A stretch of DNA of 64,000 nucleotides from Clusia tigrina (GCA_920105625.2 OV050031.1:76889995-76953994), one strand, 5' to 3'. Numbered from the stretch's first letter, positions 24,549 to 38,867 are shown. The notes: a model not told the origin generated them from the sequence alone. Program-made: numbers and translations.

Positions 24549-27177
24549 AATCGACAGTGGTATCGGCTGAGACGCCTACAGAGATGCTGACAGAGGCTGC
24601 GACGCCGACTGAGACGCCGACTGAGGCAGATACTTGTAGATATAGGCATAGAGAGGGCAGCAGACCCCGCAATCGACAGTGGCAGCGACTGAGATGCCTA
24701 CAGAGACGCTGACAGAGGCTGCGACCCCGACTGAGGCAGATAGAGGTGTATATAGCTATAGAGAAGGCAGCAGATCCCCCAATTGCCAGCGGCAGCGACT
24801 GAGACGCCGACAGAGTTGCTGGAAGAGGCTGCGACGCCGACTGAGATTCCGACTGAGACAGATAGGGGTAGATATAGGCATAAAGGAGGCAGCAGACCCT
24901 CTAATCGACAGCGGCATCGACTGAGACGCATACAGAGACGCTGGCAGAGGGTGCGACACCGACTGAGACGCCGACTGAGGCAGATAGGGGTAGATACAGG
25001 CATACAGAAGCCAGGAGACCCCCCAATCGATAGCGGCATCGATTGAAACGCGTACAGAGACGCTGACAGAGTCAGATAGGGGTAGATATAGGCATAGAGA
25101 GGGCAGCAGACCCCCAATCGACAGCGACTGAGGCGCCTACAGCGACACCGATTGAGACGCCGACTGAGGCAGATAGGCGTAGATACAGGCATAGAGAAGG
25201 CAGCAGACCCCCCAATCGACAGCGGCATCGATTGAAACGTGTACAGAGACGCTGACAGAGGCAGATAGGGGTAGATATAGGCATAGAGAGGGCAGCAGAC
25301 CCCTTAATCGACAGCGACTGAAACGCCTACAGCGACGCCGATTGAGACGCCGACTGAGGCAGATAGGCGTAGATACAGGCATATAGAAGGCAGCAGACCC
25401 CCCAATCGACAGCGGCAGTGACTGCGACGCCTGCAGAGACGCTGACAGAGGCTGCGACGCCGACTGAGGCAGATATGGGTGTATATAGCCATATAGAAGG
25501 CAGCAGACCCCCCAATCGACAGCGGCAACGACTGAGACACCTGCAGAGACGCTGGAAGAGGCTGAGACGCCGACTGAGGCAGATGGGGGTGGATATAGGC
25601 TTAGAGATGGCAGCAGACCCCCCAATCGACCGCGGCAGCGACTGAAACGCCTACAGAGACGCTGACAGAGGCTGAGACGCCGACTGAGACGGATAGGGGT
25701 AGATATAGGCATAGAGAAGGCAGCAGACCCCCCAATCGACAGCGGCAGCTACTGAGACGCCTACAGAGAAGCTGACAGAGGCTGCGACGCCGACTGAGGC
25801 AGATAGGGGTAGCTAGAGGCATAGAGAAGGCAGCAGACCCCCCAATAGACAGCGGCAGCGACTGAGACGCCTACGGAGACGCTGACAGAGGCTGCGACGC
25901 CAAGTGAGGTAGAAAGGGGTAGATATAGGCATAGAGAAGGCAGCAGACCCCCCAATCGACAGCGGCAGCTACTGAGACGTCTACAGAGAAGCTGACAGAG
26001 GCTGCGACGCCGACTGAGGCAGATAGGGGTAGATAGAGGCATAGAGAAGGCAGCAGACCCCCGAATCGACAGCGGCAGCGACTGAGACGCCTAGAGACGC
26101 TGACAGAGGCTGCGACGCCATCTGAGGTAGAAAGGGGTAGATATAGGCATAGAGAAGGCAGCAGACCCCGGCAGACAGCGGCAGCTACTGAGACGCCTAC
26201 AGAGATTCTGACAGAGGCTGCGACGACGACTGAGATACCCACTGAGCCAGATAGGGGTAGATATAGGCATAGAGAAAGTAGCAGACCTCCCCAATGGAGA
26301 GCGGCAGCGACTGAGACGCCTACAGAGACGCTGACAGAGGCTGAGATGCCGACTGAGACGCCGACTGAGGCAGATAGGGGAAGATATAGGCATAGAGAAG
26401 GCAGCAGACCCCCCCAATCGACAGCGGCATCGACTGAGACGCCAAGAGAAATGCTGACAGAGGCTGCGAAGCCGAATTAGACGCCGACACCGACTGAGAC
26501 GCCGACTGAGACGCCGACTGAGATGCCAACTGAGACGCCGACTGAGACGCCGACTGAGGCAGATAGGCGTAGATGCAGGCATAGAGAAGGCAGCAGACCC
26601 ACCAATCGACAGCGGCATCGCCTGAAACGCGTACAGAGACGCTGAAAGAGGCTGCGACTGAGACGCCGACTGAGGCAGATAGGGGTAGATATAGGCATAG
26701 AGAAGGCAGCAGACCCCCCAAATCGACAGCGGCAGCTACTGAGACGCCTACAGAGACGCTAACAGAGGCTGCGACGCCGACTGAGACGCAAACTGAGGCA
26801 GATAGGGGTACATATAGGCATAGAGAAGACAGCAGACCCCCCAATCGACAGCGGCAACGACTGAGACGCCTACAGAGGCGCTGACAGAGACTGCGACGCC
26901 GACTGAGACACCGACTGAGGCAGAAGCAGCAGACCCCCCAATCGACAGCGACTGAGACGCCCACAGCGACGCTGACAGAAGCTGCGATGCCGACTGAGAC
27001 GCCGACTGAGGCAGATAGGACAGATATAGGCATAGAGAAGGCAGCAGACCCCCCAATCGACAGCGGCAGCGACTGAGATGCCTAGAGAGACGCTGACAGA
27101 GGCTGCGACCCCGTCTGAGGCAGATAGGGCAGATATAGGCATAGAGAAGGCAGCAGAACCCTCAATCGACTGCGACT

Positions 27178-27249
27178 GACACGCCTACAGCGACTGAGAC
27201 GCCTACAGCGACTGAGACGCCTACAGCGACTGAGACGCCTACTGCGACG
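27178..27249. repeat. 18-bp minisatellite, three full units (A lineage)
   Basis: Orthologue of 1,681. One unit fewer explains the offset step from 25,497 to 25,479. Confidence 0.9.
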
Positions 27250-28019
27250 CTGACAGAGACTGCGACGCCGACGGAGACGCCGACTGAGGCAGATAGGCGT
27301 AGATGCAGGCATAGAGAAGGCAGCAGACCCACCAATCGACAGCGGCATCGCCTGAAACGCGTACAGAGACGCTGAAAGAGGCTGCGACGCCAACTGAGAC
27401 GCCGACTGAGGCAGATAGGGGTAGATATAGGCATAGAGAAGGCTGCAGACGCCCCAAATCGACAGCGGCAGCGACTGAGACGCCTACAGAGACGCTAACA
27501 GAGGCTGCGACGCCGACTGAGACGCCGACTGAGGCAGATAGGGGCAGATATAGGCATAGAGAAGGCAGCAGACCCCCCCATCGACAGCGGCAGCGACTGA
27601 GATGCCCCGACTGAGGCAGATAGGGGTGTATATAGCTATAGAGAAGGCAGCAGACCCCTTAATCGACAGCGGCAACGACTGAGACGCCTACAGAGATGCT
27701 AGAGGAGGCTGCTACGCCGACTGAGACAGATAGGGGTAGATATAGGCGGATAGAATGCAGCAGACCCCCCAATCGACAGCGGCAACGACTGAGACGCCTA
27801 CAGGGACGCTGATAGAGACTGCGACGCCCACTGAGACGCCGACTGAGGCAGATAGGCCAGATATAGGCATAGAGAAGGCAGAAGACCCCTCCCCCCAATC
27901 GACAGCGGCAGCGACTGAGATGCTTAGAGAGACGCTGACAGAAGCTGCGATCCCGTCTGAGGCAGATAGGGCAGATATAGGCATAGAGAAGGCAGCAGAA
28001 CCCTCAATCGACTGCGACT

Positions 28020-28073
28020 GAGACGCCTACAGCGACTGAGACGCCTACAGCGACTGAGACGCCTACTGCGACG
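28020..28073. repeat. 18-bp minisatellite, two full units (B lineage)
   Basis: Same unit number as its closest relative at 5,523. Confidence 0.9.
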
Positions 28074-30849
28074 CTGACAGAGAGTGCGACGCCGACTGAG
28101 ACGCCGAGTGAGGCAGATAGGCGTAGATGCAGGCATAGAGAAGGCAGCAGACCCACCAATCGACAGCGGCATCGCCTGAAACGCGTACAGAGACGCTGAA
28201 AGAGGCTGCGACGCCGACTGAGACGCCGATTGAGAGGCCGACTGAGGCAGATAGGGGTAGATATGGGCATAGAGAAGACAGCAGACCCCCCAATCGACAG
28301 CGACTGAGACGCCTACAGCGACGCCGACTGAGACGCCGACTGATTCAGATAGGGGTAGATATAGGCATAGAGAAGGCAGCAGACCCTCCAATTGACTGAA
28401 ACGCCTAGACTGACGCTGACAGAGGCTGCGATGCCGACTGAGAAGCCGACTAAGGCCGACAGGGGTAGATATAGGCATAGAGCAGGCAGCGGACCCCCCC
28501 AATCGACAACGGCAGCGACTGATACGCCTACAGAGACGCTGACAGAGGCTGTGACGCCGACTGAGACGCCAACTGAGGCAGACAGGGGTAAATATAGGCA
28601 TAGAGAAGGCAGCAGACCCCCAATCGACAGCGGCAGCGACGAAGACGCCTACAGATATGCTGCCAGAGGCTGCGACGCCGACTGAGACGCCGACTGATTC
28701 AGATAGGGGTAGATATAGGCATAGAGCAGGCAGCGGACCCCCCCAATCGACAACGGCAGCGACTGATACGCCTACAGAGACGCTGACAGAGGCTGTGACG
28801 CCGACTGAGAAGCCGACTGAGGCTGACAGGGGTAGATATAGGCATAGAGAAGGCAGCAGACCCCCCAATCAACAGCGACTGAGACGCCTACAGCGACGCC
28901 GACTGAGGCAGATAGGGGTAGATAATGGCACAGAGAAGGCAGCAGACCCCCGAATCGACAGCGGCAGTGACTGAGATGCCTACAGAGACACTGACAGAGG
29001 CTGCGACGCCGAATGAGGCAGATAGGGGTGTATATAGGCATAGAGAAGGCAGCAGACCCCCCAATCGACCGTGGCAGCGACTGAGACGCCTACAGATACG
29101 CTGACAGAGGCTGCGATGCCGACTGAGACGCCGAGTGAGGCAGATAGGGGTAGATATAGGCATAGAGATGGCAGCAGACCCCCCTATCGACAGCCGCAGC
29201 GACTGAGACACCTACAGAGACGCTGACAGGGGCTGCGATGCCGACTGAGAAGCCGACTGAGGCAGATAGGGGTAGATATAAGCAAAGAGAAGGCAGCAGA
29301 CCCCCAAATCGACATCGGCAGCGACTGAGACGCTTACAGAGACGCTGACAGAGGCTGCGATGCCGACTGAGACGCCGAGTGAGGCAGATAGGGGTAGATA
29401 TAGGCATAGAGAAGGCAGCAGACCCCCCTATCGACAGCGGCAGTGACTGAGACGCCTACAGAGACGCTGACAGAGGCTGCGATGCCGACTGAGACGCCGA
29501 CTGAGGCAGATAGGCATAGATGCAAGCATAGACAAGGCAGCAAACCCACCAATCGACAGCGGCATTGCCTGAGACGCGTACAGAGACGCTGACAGAGTCT
29601 GCGACGCCGACTGCGACGCCGACTGAGACGCCGACTGAGACGCCGACTGAGACGCCGACTGAGGCAGATAGGGGTAGATAAAGGCACAGAGAAGGCAGCA
29701 GGGCCCCGAATTGACAGCGGCAGCGACTGAGACGCCTACAGAGACGCTGACAGAGGCTGCGACGCCGACTGAGACGCCGACTGAGGCGGATAGGGGTAGA
29801 TATAGGCATAGAGAAGGCAGCAGAGCCCCCAATCGACAGCGGCAGCGACTGAGACGCCTACAGAGACGCTGACAGAGGCTGCGACGCCGACTGAGACGCC
29901 GACTGAGGCGGATAGGGGTAGATATAGGCATAGAGAAGGCTGCAGAGCCCCCAATCGACAGCGGCAGCGACTGAGACGCCTACTGAGACGCTGACAGAGG
30001 CTGCGACACCGACCGAGGCAGATAGGGGTAGATATAGGCATGGAGCAGGCAGCAGACCCCCCCAATCGACAACGGCAGCGACTGAGACGCCTACATCAAC
30101 GCTGAGAGAGGCTGCGACGCCGACCGAGACGCCAACTGAGGCAGATAGGGGTAGATATTGGCTTAGAGAAGGCAGCAGACCCCCCAATCGACAGCGGCAT
30201 CGACTGAGATGCCTACAGATATGCTGAGAGAGGCTGCGACGCCGACTGAGGCAGATAGGGGTAGATATAGGCATAGAGAGGGCAGCAGAGCCTCCAATCG
30301 ACAGCGGCAGCGACTCAGACGCCTAAAGAGACGCAGACAGAGGCTGCGACGCCGACTAAGGCAGATAGGGGTGTATATAGGCATAGAGAAGGCAGCAGAC
30401 CCCCCAATCCACAGCGGCAGCTACTGAGACGCCTATAGAGACGCTGACAGAAGCTGCGACGCTGACTGAGACGCCGACTGAGGCAGATAGGGGTAGATAT
30501 AGGCATAGAGAAGGCAGCAGACCTCCCTATCGACAGCGGCAGCGACTGAGACGCCTACAGTGACGCTGACAGAGGCTGCGACACCGACTGAGGCAGATAG
30601 GGGTGTATATAGCCATAGAGAAGGCAGCAAACCCCCCCAATCGACAGCGGCAACGACTGAGACGCCTGCAGAGACGCTGGAAGAGGCTGAGACGCCGACT
30701 GAGGCAGATGGGGGTGGATATAGACATCGAGATGGCAGCAGACCACCCAATCGACTGCGGAAGCGACTGAGACACCTACAGAGACGCTGACAGAGGCTGC
30801 GACGCTGACTGAGACGCCGACTGAGGCGGATTGGGGTAGATATAGGCAT

Positions 30850-33800
30850 AGAGAAGGCAGCAGACCCCCCAATCGACAGCGACAGCTACTGAGACGCCTA
30901 CAGAGACGCTGACAGAGGCTGCGACGCCGACTGAGGCAGATAGGGGTAGATAGAGGCATAGAGAAGGCAGCAGACCCCCCAATAGATAGCTGCAGCGACT
31001 GAGACGCCTACAGAGACGCTGACAGAGGCTGCGGGCCGACTGAGACGCCGACTGAGGCAGATAGGGGTAGATATAGGCATATAGAAGGCAGCAGCCCCCC
31101 CAATCGACAGCGACTGAGACGCCTACAGCGACGCCGACTGAGACGCCGACTGAGGCAGATAGGCATAGATGCAAGCATAGACAAGGCAGCAGACCCACCA
31201 ATCGACAGCGGCATCGCCTGAGACGCGTACAGAGAGGCTGACAGAGTCTGCGACGCCGACTGAGACGCCGACTGAGGCAGATAGGGGTAGATAAAGGCAT
31301 AGAGAAGGCAGCAGACCCCCGAATCGACAGCGGCAGCGACTGAGACGCCTACAGAGACGCTGACAGAGGCTGCGACGCCAGCTGAGGCAGATAGGGGTAG
31401 ATATAGGCAGGGAGCAGGCAGCAGACCCCCCTATCGACAGCGGCAGCGACTGAGACACCTACAGAGACGCTGACAGAGGCTGCGACCCCGACTGAGGCAG
31501 ATAGAGGTGTATATAGCTATAGAGAAGGCAGCAGATCCCCCAATTGACAGCGGCAGCGACTGAGACGCCGACAGAGTTGCTGGAAGAGGCTGCGACGCCG
31601 ACTGAGATTCCGACTGAGACAGATAGGGGTAGATATAGGCATAAAGGAGGCAGCAGACCCTCCAATCGACAGCGGCATCGACTAAGACGCATACAGAGAC
31701 GCTGGCAGAGGGTGCGACACCGACTGAGACGCCGACTGAGGCAGGTAGGGGTAGATATAGGCTTAGAGAAAGCAGAAGCACCCCCCAATCGACAGCGGCA
31801 TCGGCTGAGACGCCTACAGAGATGCTGACAGAGGCTGCGATGCCGACTGAGACGCCGACTGAGGCAGATAGGGGTAGATACAGGCATACAGAAGCCAGGA
31901 GACCCCCCAATAGATAGCGGCATCGACGCGTACAGAGACGCTGACAGAGGCAGATAGGGGTAGATATAGGCATAGAGAGGGCAGCAGACCCCCAATCGAC
32001 AGCGACTGAGGCGCCTACAGCGACACCGATTGAGACGCCGACTGAGGCAGATAGGCGTAGATACAGGCATAGAGAAGGCAGCAGACCCCCCAATCGACAG
32101 CGGCATCGATTGAAACGCGTACAGAGACGCTGACAGAGGCAGATAGGGGTAGATATAGGCATAGAGAGGGCAGCAGACCCCCCAATCGACAGCGACTGAG
32201 ACGCCTACAGCGACGCCGATTGAGACGCCGACTGAGGCAGATAGGCGTAGATACAGGCATATAGAAGGCAGCAGACCCCCCAATCGAAAGCGGCAGTGAC
32301 TGCGACGCCTGCAGAGACGCTGACAGAGGCTGCGACGCCGACTGAGGCAGATATGGGTGTATATAGCCATATAGAAGGCAGCAGACCCCCCAATCGACAG
32401 CGGCAACGACTGAGACACCTGCAGAGACGCTGGAAGAGGCTGAGACGCCGACTGAGGCAGATGGGGGTGGATATAGGCTTAGAGATGGCAGCAGACCCCC
32501 CAATCGACCGCGGCAGCGACTGAAACGCCTACAGAGACGCTGACAGAGGCTGCGACGCCGACTGAGACGGATAGGGGTAGATATAGGCATAGAGAAGGCA
32601 GCAGACCCCCCAATCGACAGCGGCAGCTACTGAGACGCCTACAGAGAAGCTGACAGAGGCTGCGACGCCGACTGAGGCAGATAGGGGTAGCTAGAGGCAT
32701 AGAGAAGGCAGCAGACCCCCCAATAGACAGCGGCAGCGACTGAGACGCCTACGGAGACGCTGACAGAGGCTGCGACGCCAAGTGAGGTAGAAAGGGGTAG
32801 ATATAGGCATAGAGAAGGCAGCAGACCCCCCCAATCGACAGCGGCAGCTACTGCGACGTCTACAGAGAAGCTGACAGAGGCTGCGACGCCGACTGAGGCA
32901 GATAGGGGTAGATAGAGGCATAGAGAAGGCAGCAGACCCCCGAATCGACAGCGGCAGCGACTGAGACGCCTAGAGACGCTGACAGAGGCTGCGACGCCAA
33001 CTGAGCTAGAAAGGGGTAGATATAGGCATAGAGAAGGCAGCAGACCCCGGCAGACAGCGGCAGCTACTGAGACGCCTACAGAGATTCTGACAGAGGCTGC
33101 GACGACGACTGAGATACCCACTGAGCCAGATAGGGGTAGATATTGGCATAGAAAAGGCAGCAGACCCCCCATCGACAGCGGCAGTGACTGAGACGCCTAC
33201 AGAGTCGCTTACAGGAGACGCCGACTGAGACTCCGCCTGAGACGCCGACTGAGACGGATAGGGGTATATATAGGCATAGAGAAGGCAGCAGACCTCCAAT
33301 CGACAGCGGTATCGACTGAGACGCCTACAGAGACGCTGACAAAGACTGCGACGCCGACTGAGACGCCGACTGAGACAGATAAGGGTAGATATAGGCATAG
33401 AGAGGGCAGCAGACCCCCCAATCGACAGCGGCAGCGACTGAAATGTCTACAGAGACGCTGACAGAGGCTGCGACGCCGACTGAGACGCCGACTGACGCAG
33501 AAGGGGGTAGATATAGGCATAGAGATGGCAGAAGACCCCCCAATTGACTGCGGCAGCGACTGAGACGCCTACAGAGAAACTGACAGAAGCTTTGACGCCG
33601 ACTGAGACGCCAACTGAAGCGGATAAGGGTAAATATAGGCATAGAGAAGGTAGCAGACCCCCCAATCAACAGCGGCAGCTACTGAGTCGCCTACAGAGAC
33701 GCTGACTGAGGCTGCGACGCCGACTGAGGCAGATAGGGGTAGATATAGGCATCGAGAAGGCAGCAGACCGCCCAATGGAGAGCGGCAGCGACTGAGACGA

Positions 33801-34934
33801 TTACAGAGACGCTGACAGAGGCCGCGATGCCGACTGAGACGCCGACTGACACAGATAGGGGCAGATATAGGCGGAGAGAATGCAGCAGACCCCCCAATCG
33901 ACAGCGACTGAGACGCCTACAGAGACGCCGACTGAGACGGCGAGTAAGGCAGATAGCCTTAGATGCAGGCATAGAGAAGGCAGCAGACTCCCCAATCAAC
34001 AGCGGCAGCTACTGAGACGCCAACAGAAATGCTGACAGAGGCTGCGAAGCCGAATGAGACGCCGACAGAGACACCGACTGAGACGCCGACTGAGACGCCG
34101 ACTGAGACGCCAACTGAGACGCCGACTGAGACGCCGACTGAGGCAGATAGGCGTAGATGCAGGCGTAGAGAGGGCAGCAGACCCACCAATTGACAGCGGC
34201 ATCGCCTGAGACGCCAACAGAAATGCTGACAGAGGCTGCGAAGCCGAATGAGACGCCGACAGAAACACCAACTGAGACGCCGACTGAGACGCCGACTGAG
34301 ATGCCAACTGAGACGGCGACTGAGGCAGATAGGCGTAGATGCAGGCATAGAGAAGGCAGCAGACCCACCAATCGACAGCGGCAGCTACTGAGACGCCTAC
34401 AGAGACGCTGACAGAAGTTGCGACGCTGGCTGAGATGCCGACTGAGGAAGATAGGGGTAGATAAAGGCATAGAGAAGGCAGCAGACCCCCGAATCGACAG
34501 CGGCAGCGACTGAGACGCCTACAGAGACGCTGACAGAGGCTGCGACGCCAGCTGAGGCAGATAGGGGTAGATATAGGCATGGAGCAGGCAGCAGACCCCC
34601 CTATCGACAGCGGCAGCGACTGAGACACCTACAGAGACGCTGACAGAGGCTGCGATGCCGATTGAGACGCCGACTGAGGCAGATAGGGGTAGATATAAGC
34701 AAAGAGAAGGCAGCAGACCCCCAAATCGACATCGGCAGCGACTAAAACGCCTACAGAGACGCTGACAGAGGCTACGACACCGACTGAGGCAGATAGGGGT
34801 GTATATAGGCATAGAGAAGGCAGCAGACCCCTGAACCTACAGCGGCAGCTACTGAGACGCCTACAGAGACGCTGACAGAAGTTGCGACGCTGGCTGAGAC
34901 GCCGACTGAGGCAGATAGGGGTAAATATAGGCAT
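30850..34934. repeat. ~4.1-kb duplication, left copy in super-repeat 2
   Basis: Positions 31,123, 31,459 and 32,479 match 35,207, 35,543 and 36,563 at a constant offset of 4,084. This is the same block pair as 8.6-15.5 kb in super-repeat copy 1. The simplest reading is that it existed before the super-repeat was copied. Confidence 0.78.
34056..34139. repeat. 12-bp word array, seven units (F)
   Basis: Orthologue of 11,545 in super-repeat copy 2 (offset 22,511). Confidence 0.88.
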
Positions 34935-37900
34935 AGAGAAGGCAGCAGACCCCCAATCGACAGCGACAGCTACTGAGACGCCTACAGAGACGCTGACAGA
35001 GGCTGCGACGCCGACTGAGGCAGATAGGGGTAGATAGAGGCATAGAGAAGGCAGCAGACCCCCCAATAGATAGCTGCAGCGACTGAGACGCCTACAGAGA
35101 CGCTGACAGAGGCTGCGGGCCGACTGAGACGCCGACTGAGGCAGATAGGGGTAGATATAGGCATAGAGAAGGCAGCAGCCCCCCCAATCGACAGCGACTG
35201 AGACGCCTACAGCGACGCCGACTGAGACGCCGACTGAGGCAGATAGGCATAGATGCAAGCATAGACAAGGCAGCAGACCCACCAATCGACAGCGGCATCG
35301 CCTGAGACGCGTACAGAGAGGCTGACAGAGTCTGCGACGCCGACTGAGACGCCGACTGAGGCAGATAGGGGTAGATAAAGGCATAGAGAAGGCAGCAGAC
35401 CCCCGAATCGACAGCGGCAGCGACTGAGACGCCTACAGAGACGCTGACAGAGGCTGCGACGCCAGCTGAGGCAGATAGGGGTAGATATAGGCATGGAGCA
35501 GGCAGCAGAACCCCCTATCGACAGCGGCAGCGACTGAGACACCTACAGAGACGCTGACAGAGGCTGCGACCCCGACTGAGGCAGATAGAGGTGTATATAG
35601 CTATAGAGAAGGCAGCAGATCCCCCAATTGACAGCGGCAGCGACTGAGACGCCGACAGAGTTGCTGGAAGAGGCTGCGACGCCGACTGAGATTCCGACTG
35701 AGACAGATAGGGGTAGATATAGGCATAAAGGAGGCAGCAGACCCTCCAATCGACAGCGGCATCGACTAAGACGCATACAGAGACGCTGGCAGAGGGTGCG
35801 ACACCGACTGAGACGCCGACTGAGGCAGGTAGGGGTAGATATAGGCTTAGAGAAAGCAGAAGCACCCCCCAATCGACAGCGGCATCGGCTGAGACGCCTA
35901 CAGAGATGCTGACAGAGGCTGCGATGCCGACTGAGACGCCGACTGAGGCAGATAGGGGTAGATACAGGCATACAGAAGCCAGGAGACCCCCCAATCGATA
36001 GCGGCATCGACGCGTACAGAGACGCTGACAGAGGCAGATAGGGGTAGATATAGGCATAGAGAGGGCAGCAGACCCCCAATCGACAGCGACTGAGGCGCCT
36101 ACAGCGACACCGATTGAGACGCCGACTGAGGCAGATAGGCGTAGATACAGGCATAGAGAAGGCAGCAGACCCCCCAATCGACAGCGGCATCGATTGAAAC
36201 GCGTACAGAGACGCTGACAGAGGCAGATAGGGGTAGATATAGGCATAGAGAGGGCAGCAGACCCCCCAATCGACAGCGACTGAGACGCCTACAGCGACGC
36301 CGATTGAGACGCCGACTGAGGCAGATAGGCGTAGATACAGGCATATAGAAGGCAGCAGACCCCCCAATCGAAAGCGGCAGTGACTGCGACGCCTGCAGAG
36401 ACGCTGACAGAGGCTGCGACGCCGACTGAGGCAGATATGGGTGTATATAGCCATATAGAAGGCAGCAGACCCCGCAATCGACAGCGGCAACGACTGAGAC
36501 ACCTGCAGAGACGCTGGAAGAGGCTGAGACGCCGACTGAGGCAGATGGGGGTGGATATAGGCTTAGAGATGGCAGCAGACCCCCCAATCGACCGCGGCAG
36601 CGACTGAAACGCCTACAGAGACGCTGACAGAGGCTGCGACGCCGACTGAGACGGATAGGGGTAGATATAGGCATAGAGAAGGCAGCAGACCCCCCAATCG
36701 ACAGCGGCAGCTACTGAGACGCCTACAGAGAAGCTGACAGAGGCTGCGACGCCGACTGAGGCAGATAGGGGTAGCTAGAGGCATAGAGAAGGCAGCAGAC
36801 CCCCCAATAGACAGCGGCAGCGACTGAGACGCCTACGGAGACGCTGACAGAGGCTGCGACGCCGACTGAGGCAGATAGGGGTAGATAGAGGCATAGAGAA
36901 GGCAGCAGACCCCCGAATCGACAGCGGCAGCGACTGAGACGCCTAGAGACGCTGACAGAGGCTGCGACGCCAACTGAGGTAGAAAGGGGTAGATATAGGC
37001 ATAGAGAAGGCAGCAGACCCCCCCAATCAACAGCGGCAGCTACTGCGACGTCTACAGAGAAGCTGACAGAGGCTGCGACGCCGACTGAGGCAGATAGGGG
37101 TAGATAGAGGCATAGAGAAGGCAGCAGACCCCCGAATCGACAGCGGCAGCGACTGAGACGCCTAGAGACGCTGACAGAGGCTGCGACGCCAACTGAGGTA
37201 GAAAGGGGTAGATATAGGCATAGAGAAGGCAGCAGACCCCGGCAGACAGCGGCAGCTACTGAGACGCCTACAGAGATTCTGACAGAGGCTGCGACGACGA
37301 CTGAGATACCCACTGAGCCAGATAGGGGTAGATATTGGCATAGAAAAGGCAGCAGACCCCCCACCGACAGCGGCAGTGACTGAGACGCCTACAGAGTCGC
37401 TTACAGGAGACGCCGACTGAGACTCCGACTGAGACGCCGACTTAGACGGATAGGGGTATATATAGGCATAGAGAAGGCAGCAGACCTCCAATCGACAGCG
37501 GTATCGACTGAGACGCCTACAGAGACGCTGACAAAGACTGCGACGCCGACTGAGACGCCGACTGAGACAGATAAGGGTAGATATAGGCATAGAGAGGGCA
37601 GCAGATCCCCCAATCGACAGCGGCAGCGACTGAAATGTCTACAGAGACGCTGACAGAGGCTGCGACGCCGACTGAGACGCCGACTGAGACGCCGACTGAC
37701 GCAGAAGGGGGTAGATATAGGCATAGAGATGGCAGAAGACCCCCCAATTGACTGCGGCAGCGACTGAGACGCCTACAGAGAAACTGACAGAAGCTTTGAC
37801 GCCGACTGAGACGCCAACTGAGACGGCAACTGAGGCAGATAGGCGTAGATGCAGGCATAGAGAAGGCAGCAGACCCACCAATCGACAGCGGCAGCTACTG

Positions 37901-38465
37901 AGACGCCTACAGAGACGCTGACAGAAGTTGCGACGCTGGCTGAGACGCCGACTGAGGAAGATAGGGGTAGATAAAGGCATAGAGAAGGCAGCAGACCCCC
38001 GAATCGACAGCGGCAGCGACTGAGACGCCTACAGAGACGCTGACATAGGCTGCGACGCCAGCTGAGGCAGATAGGGGTAGATATAGGCATGGAGCAGGCA
38101 GCAGACCCCCCTATCGACAGCGGCAGCGACTGAGACACCTACAGAGACGCTGACAGAGGCTGCGATGCCGATTGAGACGCCGACTGAGGCAGATAGGGGT
38201 AGATATAAGCAAAGAGAAGGCAGCAGACCCCCAAATCGACATCGGCAGCGACTAAAACGCCTACAGAGACGCTGACAGAGGCTACGACACCGACTGAGGC
38301 AGATAGGGGTGTATATAGGCATAGAGAAGGCAGCAGACCCCCCAACCTACAGCGGCAGCTACTGAGACGCCTACAGAGACGCTGACAGAAGTTGCGACGC
38401 TGGCTGAGACGCCGACTGAGGCAGATAGGGGTAAATATAGGCATAGAGAAGGCAGCAGACCCCCA
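34935..38465. repeat. ~4.1-kb duplication, right copy in super-repeat 2
   Basis: This copy aligns with 30,850-34,934 and with 12,424-15,535 (offset 22,512, then 22,609, then 22,935). It contains a local extra dimer near 36.9-37.2 kb that is absent from the other copies. Confidence 0.75.
36840..37250. repeat. Local dimer expansion in super-repeat 2
   Basis: The mark acccccgaatcgacagcgg followed by cgcctagagacgctg occurs twice, near 36,915 and 37,134, 219 bp apart. The corresponding place in other copies (10,430; 33,940 in part; 52,620; 60,020) shows it once. The expansion contributes to the 22,609 to 22,935 offset step. Confidence 0.75.
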
Positions 38466-38783
38466 ATCGACAGCGGCATCGACTGAGACGCATACAGAGA
38501 CGCTGGCAGAGGGTGCGACACCGACTGAGACGCCGACTGAGGCAGGTAGGGGTGGATATAGGCTTAGAGAAAGCAGAAGCACCCCCCAATCGACAGCGGC
38601 ATCGGCTGAGACGCCTACAGAGATGCTGACAGAGGCTGCGATGCCGACAGAGACGCCGACTGAGACGGCGAGTAAGGCAGATAGCCTTAGATGCAGGCAT
38701 AGAGAAGGCAGCAGACTCCCCAATCAACAGCGGCAGCTACTGAGACGCCAACAGAAATGCTGACAGAGGCTGCGAAGCCGAAT

Positions 38784-38867
38784 GAGACGCCGACAGAGAC
38801 ACCGACTGAGACGCCGACTGAGACGCCGACTGAGACGCCAACTGAGACGCCGACTGAGACGCCGACT
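38784..38867. repeat. 12-bp word array, seven units (F)
   Basis: Orthologue of 15,849 in super-repeat copy 2 (offset 22,935). Confidence 0.88.

Larger units (their letters stand above)
775..26260. repeat. Super-repeat copy 1 (~25.5 kb)
   Basis: The copy starts at a landmark monomer containing gagaaagtagcagacctccc at 775 and runs to the next occurrence of that landmark at 26,272. From 775 to about 21,290 it aligns in order with 26,272 to about 44,100. It is longer than copy 2 because it carries a 2.87-kb tandem duplication (about 1.8-7.6 kb) and a 6.3-kb duplication (about 14.9-26.2 kb) that copy 2 lacks. Block order is A-B-B-C-D-E-F-C-D-E-F-F-G-D-E-F-F-G-D. Start and end are landmark choices; the true unit could be rotated. 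Confidence 0.85.
21224..26260. repeat. 6.3-kb duplication, right copy (F-F-G-D)
   Basis: This copy repeats about 14,880-20,058. Homology ends where cactgagccagatag (near 26,240) runs into the A block inside shared monomer sequence. It has lost 12 bp near 23,490, about one monomer in G, and about 123 bp in D near 24.97 kb relative to the left copy. Super-repeat copy 2 shows no second copy of this segment. Confidence 0.78.
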
